64,000 nucleotides of DNA from the NCBI GenBank assembly GCA_029215795.1, contig JARDYH010000001.1, positions 183,279,654 through 183,343,653 of the forward strand, read 5' to 3'. This document shows positions 10,880 to 22,719 of the stretch, one piece after another (the first letter of the stretch is position 1; each line of letters opens with the position of its first letter). A program made the position numbers and the translations under genes. The notes beneath the pieces were generated by a model. It was not told where the DNA came from, made no database searches, and saw only the letters and a list, made by a program, of their open reading frames with translations. The DNA comes from Anniella stebbinsi (Eukaryota; Chordata; Lepidosauria; Squamata; Anniellidae).

Positions 10880-12429
10880 AGGGGAGGGGGAAGGCTGCCA
10901 CGTCCATAACAATGTCCATCAACCAAGTGGAGACTGAAGGAGAAGGGGCGAGGTGGGTCAGGCGCAACAGCAGCGGGAGAGCAAAAAGAGAGTTCACCAG
11001 TATAGCTACAATCATGAAAGGAAGGAGCACTTGCAGCACTTCTGAAATGGAGGTAAAAATGTGAAGGCAAACCGGGGGGGGGGGGGGGGGGATCGGTGTG
11101 ATGCTGCCCTAAAACGAACATTCCAGTGCTGCTTAATGGCACAAAAACAAATATGTATACATGAATCGTAGCAAAGTAACTGCTTCTGTTGCACTGATTT
11201 CCCCCTTTCTCATCTGTTTGGGCTGGCAATTGCCTCTGGCTGAAGTGGATCCCTCCACCCAACACTCACTTAGTGGCATACAAGTGTATGTAGCAGAGGC
11301 CAGTAAACCACTCTCTTGCCTGATCATGAGGGACCACTTTCCTAGGTAGTGAGCCATGCGGTCTCCACTCTGCACAGCATTAACTGCTGTTCCTGACAGG
11401 TGTAGCATACTCATGTAGTGGGAAGAGAAAGATATACTGCACGGGCCAATGAAAGACCTTGACCTGCTCAAGACCTTGAGTTACATATTGCTACACAAAA
11501 TGCTTATGGCAAAGCCGCTCTGCAACTTGTCCTCCACTAGGGTTGCCAACTCTACAGGTTTGGCCTGGAGTCTCCAGGAATCAACCTCAATCTCCAGGAA
11601 TCTCCTGAGGCCAATCCTGGAAATTTGACAATCCAGTAGATGCTGTCTCACACCAGCAGGTCATAGTCAGGCACATGTACAACGTGTCCCTGTCTGGCCA
11701 TCACTGGGGGGGTGGGGGGTTGATTTCACCAGCTGTGGGCCAGGGCAGTGAAGAAACAAGCCCCCCAGGTAAAGTGGTGCTATGGGAGTTGAAGTCTGAG
11801 CAGGAAAGTGCAGGGGATACAGTGTGGGGGTGTAGGGATTCACTTGGGATTCACTCAGATTCTTAGTTCTGGGGATTCAATCATCTCACCAATACATCTT
11901 TTTGTCTAATAATTTCCCTTACAAACCATGGGGAAGACTCGAAGTTGGTGTGACATGGGGAGGTGGAGAGCTATACTCGAATGATCTCACACCCTCTGTG
12001 GCAAAGTGCAGCAGCAGCAGCTGAGCCAGGGCATACAGGTTTCCCTTTTTTAGTTTTTTTTTTAAAAATAATTCATACGCTGACAGACAATAGTGGTGGT
12101 GAAGGTGTCAGGGAAAATTCCCCTTAAGATGAATAAAAGGACTGGACAGTTGCAAAGTGTCCAGAGGACTGACTATAGCACCTGATGTCAATTAGCTAGG
12201 GGAATAGTTTTTCTATCTACTGCTGCTGAAAAGGTCAGGGAGATAGTGGGTTTTTCCCTGTGAGTTTTTTTCTATTTGATTAGTGATTAGTCATTAGTGA
12301 TCCTGTCAAACTGTATTTAAACTGTAAATATCTAATGGAGTCAGGAGAGAGGCTGGTTGTATGAGGATGGACAGATATGCTATGTAAAAATCTTCCTGGA
12401 ACCTGTATTATATTTGATGGACCATACTG

Positions 12430-12431
<2 letters not shown>
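10880..12431. other. Mostly unassigned intron 3 sequence; partial MITE 1 relative and a hAT-like scrap
   Basis: At 11055-11108 the reverse complement reads GCATCACACCGATCCCC then CCGGTTTGCCTTCAC, similar to the end of MITE family 1; a poly-G run (11074-11091) lies inside. At 11539-11640 a CTAGGGTTGCCAACTCTACA start with self-complementary GGAGTCTCCAGGA resembles a hAT-type non-autonomous repeat. The rest is unassigned. Confidence 0.4.

Positions 12432-12467
<36 letters not shown>
12432..12467. repeat. (AT)n microsatellite
   Basis: About 18 pure TA dinucleotides. Confidence 0.95.
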
Positions 12468-12468
<1 letters not shown>

Positions 12469-14519
12469 CTATACACAAAACACTGGTGTGTGAGTATTTT
12501 TACTGAATGGATCACTGGAACACCGGTTCACTTACTCTGCTGTAAGTGAACCGGGAGTGCTTCTTTTACCCGGACAGAAGGATACTCAGACAGTGGCACA
12601 GGAAGAAAAGGTATAGGATGCCACAAATCTCATCATTCTTTTTAACCAAAAGGCTCATCTCAAGAAAATATGGTAACAATAGCTGCAGTGCAGCAGGTTT
12701 ACCATGGTATTTCTTACCATTTAAGTTATGCAAGTCAAGACTGTGCAAACAACATGCTTCCAAGAATTGCCTGATCCTGAAATAGCCAAAAGAGTTGAAT
12801 TTGATGCCTCCATCAAGGGGCACAAGAAATTCTTCCCAATAACTGTGCATTACTTTCTGGGAGAGAGGAAATTAAGCATGGCTTGCTTGATTTTTACAAG
12901 GACTATGATGAGACAAATGAGGCAATTCTGACACAGATCTCCAATATTCTATAGGGGCATATGTAGGTAAAGGGTATTTACTCTATTGTGGCTGCAACTT
13001 TGTGCACCTTTGTTTACGTGATGCAGCTGCCAGTTCATGGCCACATCGTGGTTTCTGTCCCAAAGCTGCACATATTCACGGTGCCATTTGACTGCATATT
13101 TTAAATTTCCTCTGCCATTGCCATGTGCCATTGGTGGGGTGATGCAGCTGAAGGCAGTGGGCCTAGTTTGGGGGCAGATTCCACTTCCATCATTGCTGTG
13201 GGACTTCCCATTTTCCTTTCCTCTGGTCTCTGTTATCATGCAGGTAACGCAAGGCAGCAAAACTGTCCAAAGCATGTATACATGGAAGTAACTCATTCCC
13301 TGCAATGCATTTTACTGAGTACGAGCAATCCCTTTGCCTGCTCTTTTTGCAATCTCCAGTGAATGTGCACCTTTTCAGCCATCAATGTTGCCTAGGAATC
13401 AGGCTTGGGCCCACCTTTTCATCAGCCAAGTCTGCCTCTTGGTCAGTTATCAAATGATGTTCCTTGGGCTGTGGTGACTTGGGCACCTTTCCCTAGGCTA
13501 GCTCTGCCTGTAGGTGAGGAGGAACTGCCTCTCCCTGACTGCATTCTTCTGTGAAGCCAGATAGAGATGAATTCCTAGAACCCTAACATTCCATAAATTA
13601 GATTATTTTACCTCTTAATCAGTTTCTTCCTCTGAGACCATAGCTTCAGGGGAAGGTATGACAAATGGGCAGATTTAGAGACTCTTGCTTCAGCACTCTG
13701 CACTGAGATTGGCAAAATGTATGGGGACTACTGTGTTTTACAATAAACAAGGGAAGAGATTGTCTCTTAGGAGTATAAAATAGATCAGAGATGTGTGGAA
13801 GTTTTCACAGGAATGCCAGAAGATAGTGGCAACCAAATGAAGAAACTGCTCTTTCACATGTTCTATTTATGTGTTTAATGCACACGGTGAGAGAGGTTTC
13901 AGTTTAATAGCATAACTGTGGACCAAGGATAGAAACTGGCTTAGTGATAGTGTTGTGAAGGTCAAGTTGCAAATGCAACTAAACATTAACATGACTTGTG
14001 TAGAGTTCATTAACTTCTTAAAAAAAAGAACCTGGATCTGCTTAAAAACAGCAAGAGGACAGCTCAAATAAAGGAAAGAAGCTGAGGGCAAGCCATCCAG
14101 ATTTAAGATAAAAACATCACATTTATTTGCAACCTAGCTGCAAGGAGGTATGAATGATACAACAAGCTTAGGAGTGTGACAGAAATGGCCCCAGAAAGTG
14201 AGTGGTTGTTTGGGGAGACTCACCACGCTTTCTGGGGCTTGAATTAAAGGGGTTAAATTAGGTCTGAATTCTGACCAGCATTTAGAGAGCAGAAATGTGA
14301 TACTGGGTTGAATCCTGAGGCAAATCCTCTAGTCTCTCAGTTAAAGTAAATGTTAAAGTCAAAGCTCTTGCTCTTAGAAATCTTAGAATTCACACATATA
14401 GAGAAATTAGTGGGTACAACCTTCTATGGCATTTGAATCAAAGGTCTACAGCAGAACTTTTCAGTAGATTCATTCTAGCATCTTTGTGAAGATGAACAAA
14501 GGGAAAACATATACTTAAC
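12468..14519. other. Unassigned intron 3 sequence
   Basis: About 2 kb with no recognised repeat or gene. Its last bases contain the exon 3 donor GTTAAG at 14519. Confidence 0.5.
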
Positions 14520-14588
14520 CTTCAAAAAACTTCCAAGCCTTGTGTTTTTTCTCAGCAGTGGAGTCATCTGAAACTTGGGATGAAATCA
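14520..14588 (-). CDS. VSTM4: VSTM4 exon 3: juxtamembrane stalk
   Basis: This 69-nt exon is too short to stand out as an ORF. It was found by looking for the stalk that must lie between the Ig and transmembrane exons. The minus strand has a TTTTACAG acceptor, a sequence encoding V-ISSQVSDDSTAEKKHKAWKFFE-D, and a GTTAAG donor. It is phase 1 at both ends, so it fits exons 2 and 4 exactly. The pattern (VIS, acidic and serine-rich middle, Lys-rich, Trp, then FFED) matches the family stalk as I recall it. The hydrophilic composition suits an extracellular linker of about 23 residues before the membrane. The donor GTTAAG is weaker than GTAAGT-type donors, so some skipping of this small exon is conceivable; skipping would keep the frame. 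Confidence 0.9.
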
Positions 14589-15255
14589 CTGTAAAAGGGC
14601 ACACAAAAGAGTATTGGTACACTATTCAGACACTGAAGCACTCTGGCATTGAAGAGAGGGTCAGAGGCTGAGCCCTCCATTAAATTAAATCATGCCTTGT
14701 ACTTGAGTGAATATGTGATAGAGGCCAGCAGAGATTACACTAAACTTCAGATTTATGAGTGAAGCTTATCATTTTCAGTGGGGTAGAAGAGGGTTGAACT
14801 GTCATGAAAACAATTGCCTCAGAAGCAGTGATGAGATTGAGATCTGATTTTTATTTATTTATGTTTAAAATATTTCTATGACACATACTATACCCTTTTC
14901 ACTTAATACTTCTTTCATTATAAACCATTCTCACGAAAATTAAACTGAGCTCACTCCAAAGTATCAGAAACAATTAACTAAACAATTACAACTCTCATCA
15001 GTTCTAGCCAAGATAGCTAATGGTGATAACTGAGTTGTAGGCCAAAACAGTTGGAGAGCTGCACGTTGTCCACTCCGAACTAAAATTTCCAAAAAAGAAC
15101 ACTCACTTTCAAACCCATCTTACTGTTAACTTGCAAATATAAACACCTTAGATCACTCATTACATAATCAAACTGAGAGTGAGAAGGACCTGTCCTATCT
15201 TTATTGAGCTGCCTTTATTAACTCACCATTTGATTTACACTGTATTTCAATTATT
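14589..15255. other. Unassigned intron 2 sequence
   Basis: It carries the exon 3 acceptor at its lower end; nothing else recognised. Confidence 0.5.
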
Positions 15256-15586
15256 GGGCTGGTTTGCACGATCAAACTGGCCACCATGGATTGTTTAAGC
15301 CATGGCGAGCTGCAATGTGGCTCATTGCGTGCTGGCTGTCATTTTGCATATTCAACCCTCGACTGGGGCTTGTCGTTGTGTCCGAACCCAGCCACTCAGC
15401 CACCATGGGCATGTAAGGGTTAAACAACCCTCACATAATCCATGGTACCGGGTTCGGATGTAATGACAATACCTCAATTTGGGAGCTGAATATGCAAAAT
15501 GTTGGTTGGCATGTGCCAGCATGTGTCACCACTTACCATGTCCTAAATAATCCATGGTGGACTGTTTTGATCATGTGAACCATGTC
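15256..15586. mobile_element. Palindromic MITE-like element
   Basis: The ends are inverted copies of each other over about 40 bp. The left reads CACGATCAAACTGGCCACCA then TGGATTGTTTA; the right, reversed, reads CATGATCAAAACAGTCCACC then ATGGATTATTTA. An internal CCATGG-rich palindrome is centred near 15415. No coding capacity. Confidence 0.6.
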
Positions 15587-15891
15587 AATACGTTACTAAA
15601 TAGTTTTATGAAACAATGCGTTTCTAAAATTGGAACGTTTTCTTTGGAAAAATATAGCACTGAACATGTGTTCCAGCAACTTCCACCATATTTAGAATAT
15701 TCCATTTGTCTTCATTTAACCATTCCATAGGGGTGACAGAATTTTTAGGCAAATATGTTACACATCAATATGAAAATAGTGTACATGTATGTATCATGTA
15801 TTTAAAATTGAGGTTTGTCTCTAGACTCTTCTGGGTTATATAGTTTATTACTTATCTAAGATGACTATAACACACACACACTGTACGTTTC

Positions 15892-16048
15892 ATAGAATCA
15901 TAGAATAGTAGAGTTGGAAGGGGCCTCTAAGGCCATCATTGAGTCCAGCCCCCTGCTCAATGCAGGAATACACCTTAAAGCATCCCTGACAGATGGTTGT
16001 CCAGCTGTCAGGAATGCTTTAAGGTAGATTCCTGCATCAATATAACTG
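15892..16048. mobile_element. CR1 3' end with foldback copy
   Basis: Bases 15892-16010 are a minus-strand CR1 3' end (ATAGAATCATAGAATAGTAG ... CTTAAAGCATCCCTGACAG). Bases 16008-16048 repeat its inner part in the opposite orientation (GTCAGGAATGCTTTAAGGTA GATTCCTGCA). Confidence 0.8.
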
Positions 16049-16509
16049 ATTCAGAAAGTCTTCCATATATGTTTATAAACTTCATTAAAAACTTTGCTAC
16101 AGTAGAACCTATGTAGGTTGAAATTCCATTAGATGTAGCTTCTATCAGATTCCTAACATATATGTTAACAATTCTAGTCCTTTAATCTTTGATGCAGTAC
16201 CCACAAGGCCTTTCATTTTGTTCTTGTTATGCATATGTTTCCCATTGAAGGGAGGAAGAAATTATGATCTAGTCACAAGAAATGTGTCTAGGCAAAGCTA
16301 GAGAAGATAATGAACGGCACCTGCAGGTATGTGTGTGAATTTGATCAGAGCAACACATGGGGCCCTTCCCTCTCCAGCCATTTGTTTGCTCAAAATCATG
16401 TCACTTAAACTGTTTTTCTCTCCACAGGGAACTGTAGGGGGATCTAATATCTATAGTCAGAAAAACAGCTGGGAGAGACTTTGATAAATAGCCCACAGAG
16501 TATGTAATC
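16049..16509. other. Unassigned intron 2 sequence
   Basis: No recognised feature. Confidence 0.4.
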
Positions 16510-16622
16510 TGGTGCCCTCCAGATATTTTGACTACAACTCCCATCAGTCTAGGCCAGCATGGCCAATGCTTGATTATGAGAGGTGTAGTCCACCTAGAGG
16601 ACAGCAGATTGCCCACCCCTTG
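16510..16622. mobile_element. Short palindromic hAT-like repeat
   Basis: CTGGTGCCCTCCAGATATTT, ACTACAACTCCCATCAG, GGCCAGCATGGCCAATG and a reversed GTGTAGTCC: a common reptile-type foldback repeat. A second copy is at 47026-47095. Confidence 0.5.
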
Positions 16623-16936
16623 GTTAAATACTCCTTCCCTGTGTTGCTGCTGCAGTCAAATTCATAGCCCTCTGTGGCTCCATTTCCTTAAAAAAAAAAG
16701 ATTTAGAAGACTATTTATACATTTTGTCTAGTTGGGGCCCAGCACCCTTTGGGATTGTTGCAGAATCCACTGGAATTATCAAATCAGACTAACTGACTGA
16801 AGCTCTCAGTCAGTTGAATTGATATGACTTCAACATTCAAAACTGTTCTGCTGATTACTCAAAATAAGTGGCTTAAAGATTACAGAGAGCTCTAGACAGC
16901 GTAATGGTGAGAACAACAGCTCAGCATATAACTATC

Positions 16937-17340
16937 TTAGGGCACAATCCTATCTGGATGCCCGTCAGCCTCCAAACTTGGAGGTGGATGGGTATCCTAT
17001 GCAGCGCGGGAGGAGCATGCAAGCAGTCACCTCTGTTCATCTCTTGGGCTGCATTTTTGCTAGATGGGCATTTTTGTCCACCTACCTATAGCTCTGAGGA
17101 GGGAGAGATAAGGAAGCTGAGGATGGCAAAGGATAGCTCATGCTCATGCTTCCCTACTCCCCTCCATTCTTTACCCATTGAACCACCCCATTTCTTTCTT
17201 CTCAGAGGTCGCTTTTGCAACCTCAGGGAGGCAGCCAGTGTGCTTGTCTCCAGGCTGGCTGGGAGGGTGAGGGGAGCAGGGAGCGCAGACTCCTGGTTCC
17301 AATGCTGGAGTGCTGTCTCTGACCTAGATCCTGGAATCCG
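16937..17340 (+). repeat. Unnamed interspersed repeat family A, copy 1
   Basis: It starts TTAGGGCACAATCCTATCTG. It shares ordered blocks (CCTATGCAG, CTAGATGGGCATTTTTGTCC, AGGAGGGAGAGATAAGGA AGCTGAGGA) with the reverse complement of 26190-26593. The right boundary is approximate. Confidence 0.6.
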
Positions 17341-18185
17341 ATTCCGAACTATTCTATGGCCCCCTAGACGTTCAGCTTCTATGGCTAGAGAAGCTGAACC
17401 CTAAAAAGGCTGTTGTTGAATACCAGTTTTAAAGCGAAATCTAAGGCTGTTTCAACACCAGGCTTTTTGCCTGGAATCGCCCCCGGCTGGCCCTGTGCGT
17501 TCACATAACGCACAGGGACTCCCGGGAGCGGGGACGGGATTTCCCAGGGATAAGGGATCCCTGTGAAATCCCGATTTTTCCACGGTCCTGGGAACTTCCC
17601 GAGACTGTGGAAGATGTTTTGGCGTCCATCCTGACTACTGCTGTGCTTACTTGCGAGTAAGCGCGGCAACAGGAATGGGCACGGAGCTGCACCGCATGGC
17701 TCCATGCTCATCAGGGGAGATGGTGGGGAGCAAGTCCACAATACCCAGGATGGCGGGGGGAGGGTGCCCCCCCCGATTTTGGCCAGGATTTTTTTTTTAC
17801 TCACCCTTTTCCGTTGGAGTGCAAGTACGCTCTCCAGATTGTTTTTTTGTGTGTGTGTGGGGGGGGGGGTGGAATGGCAGCCATGGGGGTGCAAAGTCCC
17901 TCCTTCCTCCCGGGACATCGCATTGCCTTGTGCATTAGAGCCACGATCCTGGAAGCAGGTACTTCTGGGATTGCCACCCCTCCCACCCTCTTCAGCCGGT
18001 AATATATATCAGCTAAAACCTACTTTTACAGTCAGGTGATCTAGCATAATTACCATTTCTGGGTAGGAGAACGTACCAAGATGAATAAGGGTTTTCCGTT
18101 ATACCATATTCAAATATAGACCAGCATCCTCTTGAATTTTGGCTAGCATTTCAGTACGTCATTGAAATCCAAGATGATCAATCCA
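17341..18185. other. GC-rich unassigned sequence with poly-G and GT tracts
   Basis: 17430-17950 is unusually GC- and CpG-rich for an intron interior and may be a DNA transposon, but I cannot define both ends. Confidence 0.35.
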
Positions 18186-19622
18186 AGATGATCAGTTACG
18201 GGAACTCTGGGGGAAAGTGACCACGTCATACTTGAGTTCTTGATTTTAAAGGAAGCAAAAACTGAGTGTAGCCATATGCGTACTCTGAAATTAAAAGAGT
18301 TTAAGAAATTCTGAACTATGATAAGTAAGGTCCCATGGCAAGTGACCCTAATGAGAAAAGGAGTCTAAGATGGGTGGGAGTTTCTAAAAAGGAAATTTTA
18401 AAGGCACAATTACAAACAATTCCAACAAGGAAAAAACAAAAACAAAAGCCAACAGAAGAAATCAATGTGTCTCCACAAAAGGCTTAGGAAGTGGAAGGAA
18501 GGCCAGGCTAAAAAAGAAAAGTACAGATACATAGCATAGAAGTGCAGCAATGGCATCAGGAAGGCTAAAGCTGAGAATAAGCGGAGGCTAGCGAGGGATG
18601 CTAAAAGCAATAAAAAGGCTTTCTTCAGGTACATGCATAGTAAAATACAGAGGAAAGATTTGGTGGTTCATCTACTCAATAAGGATGGCAAATGGATAAC
18701 AGATGTCAAAGAAAAGGCCGAAGTGCTCAATTCCTACTTTGCTTCATCTTCTCCCAAAAGCAGGTCTATACCCCACTAGTAAAAGTGAAGCACAAGCAGT
18801 CGGGGCAGGATTACAATTTGAGATTGATAAACAAATGGTCAAAGAACACCTAATTTCTTTGAATGAGTTTAAATCTCCAGGGCCCGATGAACTGCATCCT
18901 AGAGTTGTAAAGGAGCTGGCAGAAGAACTCTCAGAATCACTATTATATTTGTGAAATTATTGGCGGAAGACTGGTGGAGGGCTAATGTTGTCCCTATCTT
19001 CAAAAAGGGCAAAAAGGAGGAACCTGGGAACTACAGACCAGTCAGTCTGACATCCATCCCTGGGAAAGTTTTTGAAATGGATTATAAAGAAGTCAATCTG
19101 TAAACACCTTGAAAACAATGCAGTGATTACTAGAAGTCAGCATGGATTTGTCAAGAACAAATCCTGCTGGACTAATCTGATCTGATCTGATTCTTTGATC
19201 GGGTAACCTCCCTTGTGATCTGTGGGAATGCTATAGACAGAATATATCTTGACTTCATTAAAGCTTTTGACAAAGTGCCCCATGACATTCTGATTAGCAA
19301 AATAGCTAAAAGTGGGCTAGATGCATCCACAGTTGGCTACAAAATCAGACTCAATGAAAGCTTAACATTGGTACCTTCCTGGGCCCAGTGCTCTTCAACA
19401 TTTTTAATGACTTGGACAACGAGGTGCAGGGAATGCTTATAAAATTTGCAGATAACACAATATTGGATGGGATAGGTAATACCCTGGAAGACAAAAACAA
19501 ACTTCAAAGTGATCTTGATAGGTTGGAGAACTGGGCTGAAAACAACAGAATGAAATTTAAAGGGATAAATGCCAAGTTCCACAGCTAGGAAAAATAAACC
19601 AAATGAACAGTTACAAGATGGG
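18186..19622 (+). mobile_element. CR1 LINE, ORF2 middle portion
   Basis: It runs from the endonuclease end (GGGGGAAAGTGACCACGTCA) through LNEFKSPGPDELHPRVVKEL, IYLDFIKAFDKVPHDILISK, to IKFADNTILDG, where the RT active site FADD has become FADN. It stops at TACAAGATGGGGG, next to a TA tract. Internal deletion before the GSVLGPVLF block. Confidence 0.88.
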
Positions 19623-19674
19623 GGAAGGAAGGGGGAAAGGATTGGAACAAACACACTAAAAGCTAACAACTAGA

Positions 19675-19678
<4 letters not shown>

Positions 19679-19710
<32 letters not shown>

Positions 19711-19868
19711 TCTATATATAGTATATATAGTATATACTATATAGTATATATAGTATATACTATATAGTATATATAGTATATACTATATAGTATATATATA
19801 CTATATATATACTATATAGTATATAGTATATATATATATATACTATATATATATAGTATATATATATA

Positions 19869-19902
<34 letters not shown>
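19679..19902. repeat. TA-rich palindromic minisatellite
   Basis: Repeats of TATATAGTATATACTATA with pure TA flanks. Almost every unit is its own inverted complement. Confidence 0.9.
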
Positions 19903-19904
<2 letters not shown>

Positions 19905-20419
19905 ATTTTTGAAAAAAGACAAACAGGAAGAGAAATAGAGGCAAAAAATAACAGTGAGAGAAGGGGGAAGGCTCAAGAAAGATCCAAGTACCAATACCCC
20001 AAAAAGCACCCCTATAAGAACCCTAAGCTAGCCAGCCCAAAACACCCTACTCCTACCAAATCTAACCTACAATGAGCAAGGATGAAGGGAGTTTGATCTG
20101 ATTTTCTTAAGCCCTCCTCCACCATTGTGATTGGAGGCTGCTGGAGAGAATTGGAAGACTTCAGGAGGATTGGGGGATGAAGCTGTCACTTAACAGCCAA
20201 TTTCCCCTCCAAACTCCTCCCCCATTCCTACTCTAACAAAAGAAATGCTTGAAAAAAGGTCTGAATCAATCCGAAACAATCCAAATCGATTTGGACCATG
20301 CCGATTCACTTCGGACCGCTTCGGATCTGTTTTTATTCACTTCGGATCTGTTTCAAAACCCTCTGAATCACCCCGTTTCGCCTCAGATTTGGGATTCGGA
20401 TCTGATGCGATTCACAACC
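19903..20419. other. Unassigned sequence with a GGATC-type repeat end
   Basis: 20255-20425 holds many TTCGGATCTG and GATTCGGATC motifs and, on the minus strand, begins TAGGGTTGTGAATCG; it resembles the element start at 62212. The rest is unassigned. Confidence 0.4.
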
Positions 20420-21795
20420 CTACCTTTTATTTCTTGCCCCATTTATTTTAATCCAGATGCTCTCAATGCAGCTACCAGGCTCATCCTCCTGTATTTCTGT
20501 GCAGGGATAAGTATTTTAACATTTAGTGCAACTTCGCCTCCCTTTCTATTTCTTCTGTTCTTTTTGAACAAGTTATACCGTTCAATGGCTATATTCCAAT
20601 CACGGGAGTCATCCCACCAAATTTCAGTTCTACCTATCAAGTCGTATTTGCCTTCGTATATTAAGAGTTCAAGTTTGTTCTGTTTGTTTCCCGTACTCTA
20701 GGCATTCGTGTACAGTCACTGAAGACCATGTGCTTTACAGTCTGGCTTCTTTCCTCCATTAGTGTGAAGACTAGTTTTGGGCGCTATTAGAACTCTTCTG
20801 TTTATTATGATGCACAAGCCTTCATCCATTGTTGTTTACATCTCCCTCCCCCATAGCATTTAGTTTCAAGTCCTCCTGATGAGGCTCTTCATGCTGTGGC
20901 TGAACACATTCTTCCCAGCTCTGGTGAGGAGCAACTCATCCCTTGCCAGCAGTCTATCTTCTAACCAGCTTAGATTCTGAATCTCTTACGTCGGCACCAC
21001 CTTTGTAGCCATTCATTCACCCAGAGTATTTTTCTTTCCCTTTCTATTCCAAGAACTGGGAGGATGGATGAGAAAACTATCTGGGCCCCAAAGTTCTTGA
21101 GTTTCCTTCCCAGAGATTCAAAGTCTGACATGATTTTTTCGTAGCTACGCTTGGCAATCTCATTTGTTCCCACATGGATGAGAAGAAAATGTTATGTGTC
21201 AGTGGGCTTTATGAGCTTTGGCAACCCTTCAGTCACATCTCTAATCTGTGCTCCAGAGAGACAGCATACCTGGCGAGTCCATGGGTCTTCACGACATACT
21301 TGAGTTTCAATCCCTCGCAGCAGGGAGTCTCCCACAACGACTAGTCTTCTCTTCTTCTTGGTCGACTGACCTTCTGCCTCTTGCTCACTGTTGCATGGGG
21401 TCCTCTGTAATTCTTCCCCTGCAGGCTGTCCTCCAGTCTCATCCTCCAGTAGCTGAGAGTGGTTACATAACTCTAATGGTTCCACTGGTGCAGAGTGTCT
21501 TCTAGTTCTTCTGCTCCTGTCATCCTTTTCCAGGGAGTTTCCTCTTTGTTGGCTTTCCTCATCTCAGCATTCTCCACTTATGCTTCAACTTGCTGTTGCT
21601 CTTCCATCTCTAGTGCTTCGTGTTGCTGTTGCAACTCTTTGCCTTCTCTCATTCCAGTGTCACCCACTGCTCAAGGACTCCCACTTTTTCTTCCAATAGT
21701 GCAACCAGTTTGCACTTGTTGCAGGTGTACGCCATGTTGATCTCAGGCAGGAACACAAATATTGCACACACTTTGCAGGTCACCACCACTGGAGA
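20420..21795 (-). mobile_element. CR1 LINE, 5' part: ORF1 with zinc-finger and esterase-like domain, and ORF2 start
   Basis: Minus strand from 21795: a cysteine-rich start (CKVCAIFVFLPEINMAYTCN then KCK), a glutamine-rich linker with stops, then RRLVVVGDSLLRGIE (GDS nucleophile block of SGNH esterases), CLSGAQIRDVTEGL and IHVGTNE (the GTN block), and FGAQIVFSSILPV. This is the known CR1 ORF1 arrangement. The ORF2 endonuclease start follows (20440-20760). A stop separates the GDS and GTN blocks, so it is dead. Confidence 0.8.
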
Positions 21796-22190
21796 CACCT
21801 TTCTGTACATCTATATGAAGCCACTGGGTGAGGCCATTAGAGGGTTGGGTGCCATCAGTATGCTGATGATACTCAGCTCTATATCTCCTTGTTGTCGTTG
21901 TCAGCTGGGGCAGTTAAAGTGCTGGACCAGTGCCTGGAGGCTGTAATGGGCTGGATGAAGGCTAATAAACTAAAGCTAAATTCTGATAAGACGAAAGCTC
22001 TATGGATTGGTGTTTCCCAAGTCCGGGAACCAAGTCCGGGAACCAAGTGACCTGTTCTGGATGGGTTTAAACTCCTTCTGAAGGAGCAGGTGCGTAAGTT
22101 GGGAGTACTCCTAGATCCATCCTTGTCACTGGAGGCCCAGGTAGACTCAGTGGCCCGGAGTACTTGGGGTCAGCTACGGCCTTTCCTGCA
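21796..22190 (+). mobile_element. L2 LINE, RT fragment
   Basis: IYMKPLGEAIRGLG, then the intact active site QYADDTQLYIS reached in another frame at about 21850, then LDQCLEAVMGWMKANKLKLN and LGVLLDPSLSLEAQVDSVAR. A 17-bp duplication (AAGTCCGGGAACC) occurs near 22020. Confidence 0.8.
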
Positions 22191-22194
22191 AAAA

Positions 22195-22676
22195 TATTAT
22201 CTTCTGTCTTTGTTAATTGAATTAACACATTTATCACAAACTATATGGCAGAAGACCAGACAGGGTTGATGACCCAAATGCATTAAGAAGAACATTAAAC
22301 ATTCATTTTGGAAGTTTTTTTAAAAAATCCCTTTTGCACTACTATCCATAGATATGTTTAAGGCGTTTGACGGAGCGGATTGAGTTTTTTTTAATTAAAC
22401 TTTTAACTAAACTGAACTTTGGAAATAACTTTATACGCATAATGACTCAATTATATTCTCCACTTAAAGCTGTAGTAAGGACAAATGGTTTAGATTCAGC
22501 ACCATTTAGTATAGAAAGAGGCACTAGACAAGGATGCCCATTGTCAGCCTTGTTGTTTGCAATTGCAATAGAAGCTCTATCTGGCAGAATAACAAATAAT
22601 CCCACTGTCAAGGGAATCAAAATAAACAATAGGAAATATGCAATCAGCCTTTTTGCAGATGCTAACCTTAAGTAAC
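22195..22676 (+). mobile_element. L1 LINE, RT fragment
   Basis: IRIMTQLYSPLKAVVRTNG and RGTRQGCPLSALLFAIAIEA are L1-type RT blocks, and LFADAN is the decayed active site. Confidence 0.8.
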
Positions 22677-22719
22677 TCCAGGGGGGCAATTAACAAATTT
22701 AAGGAACTGCCAACAGAAT

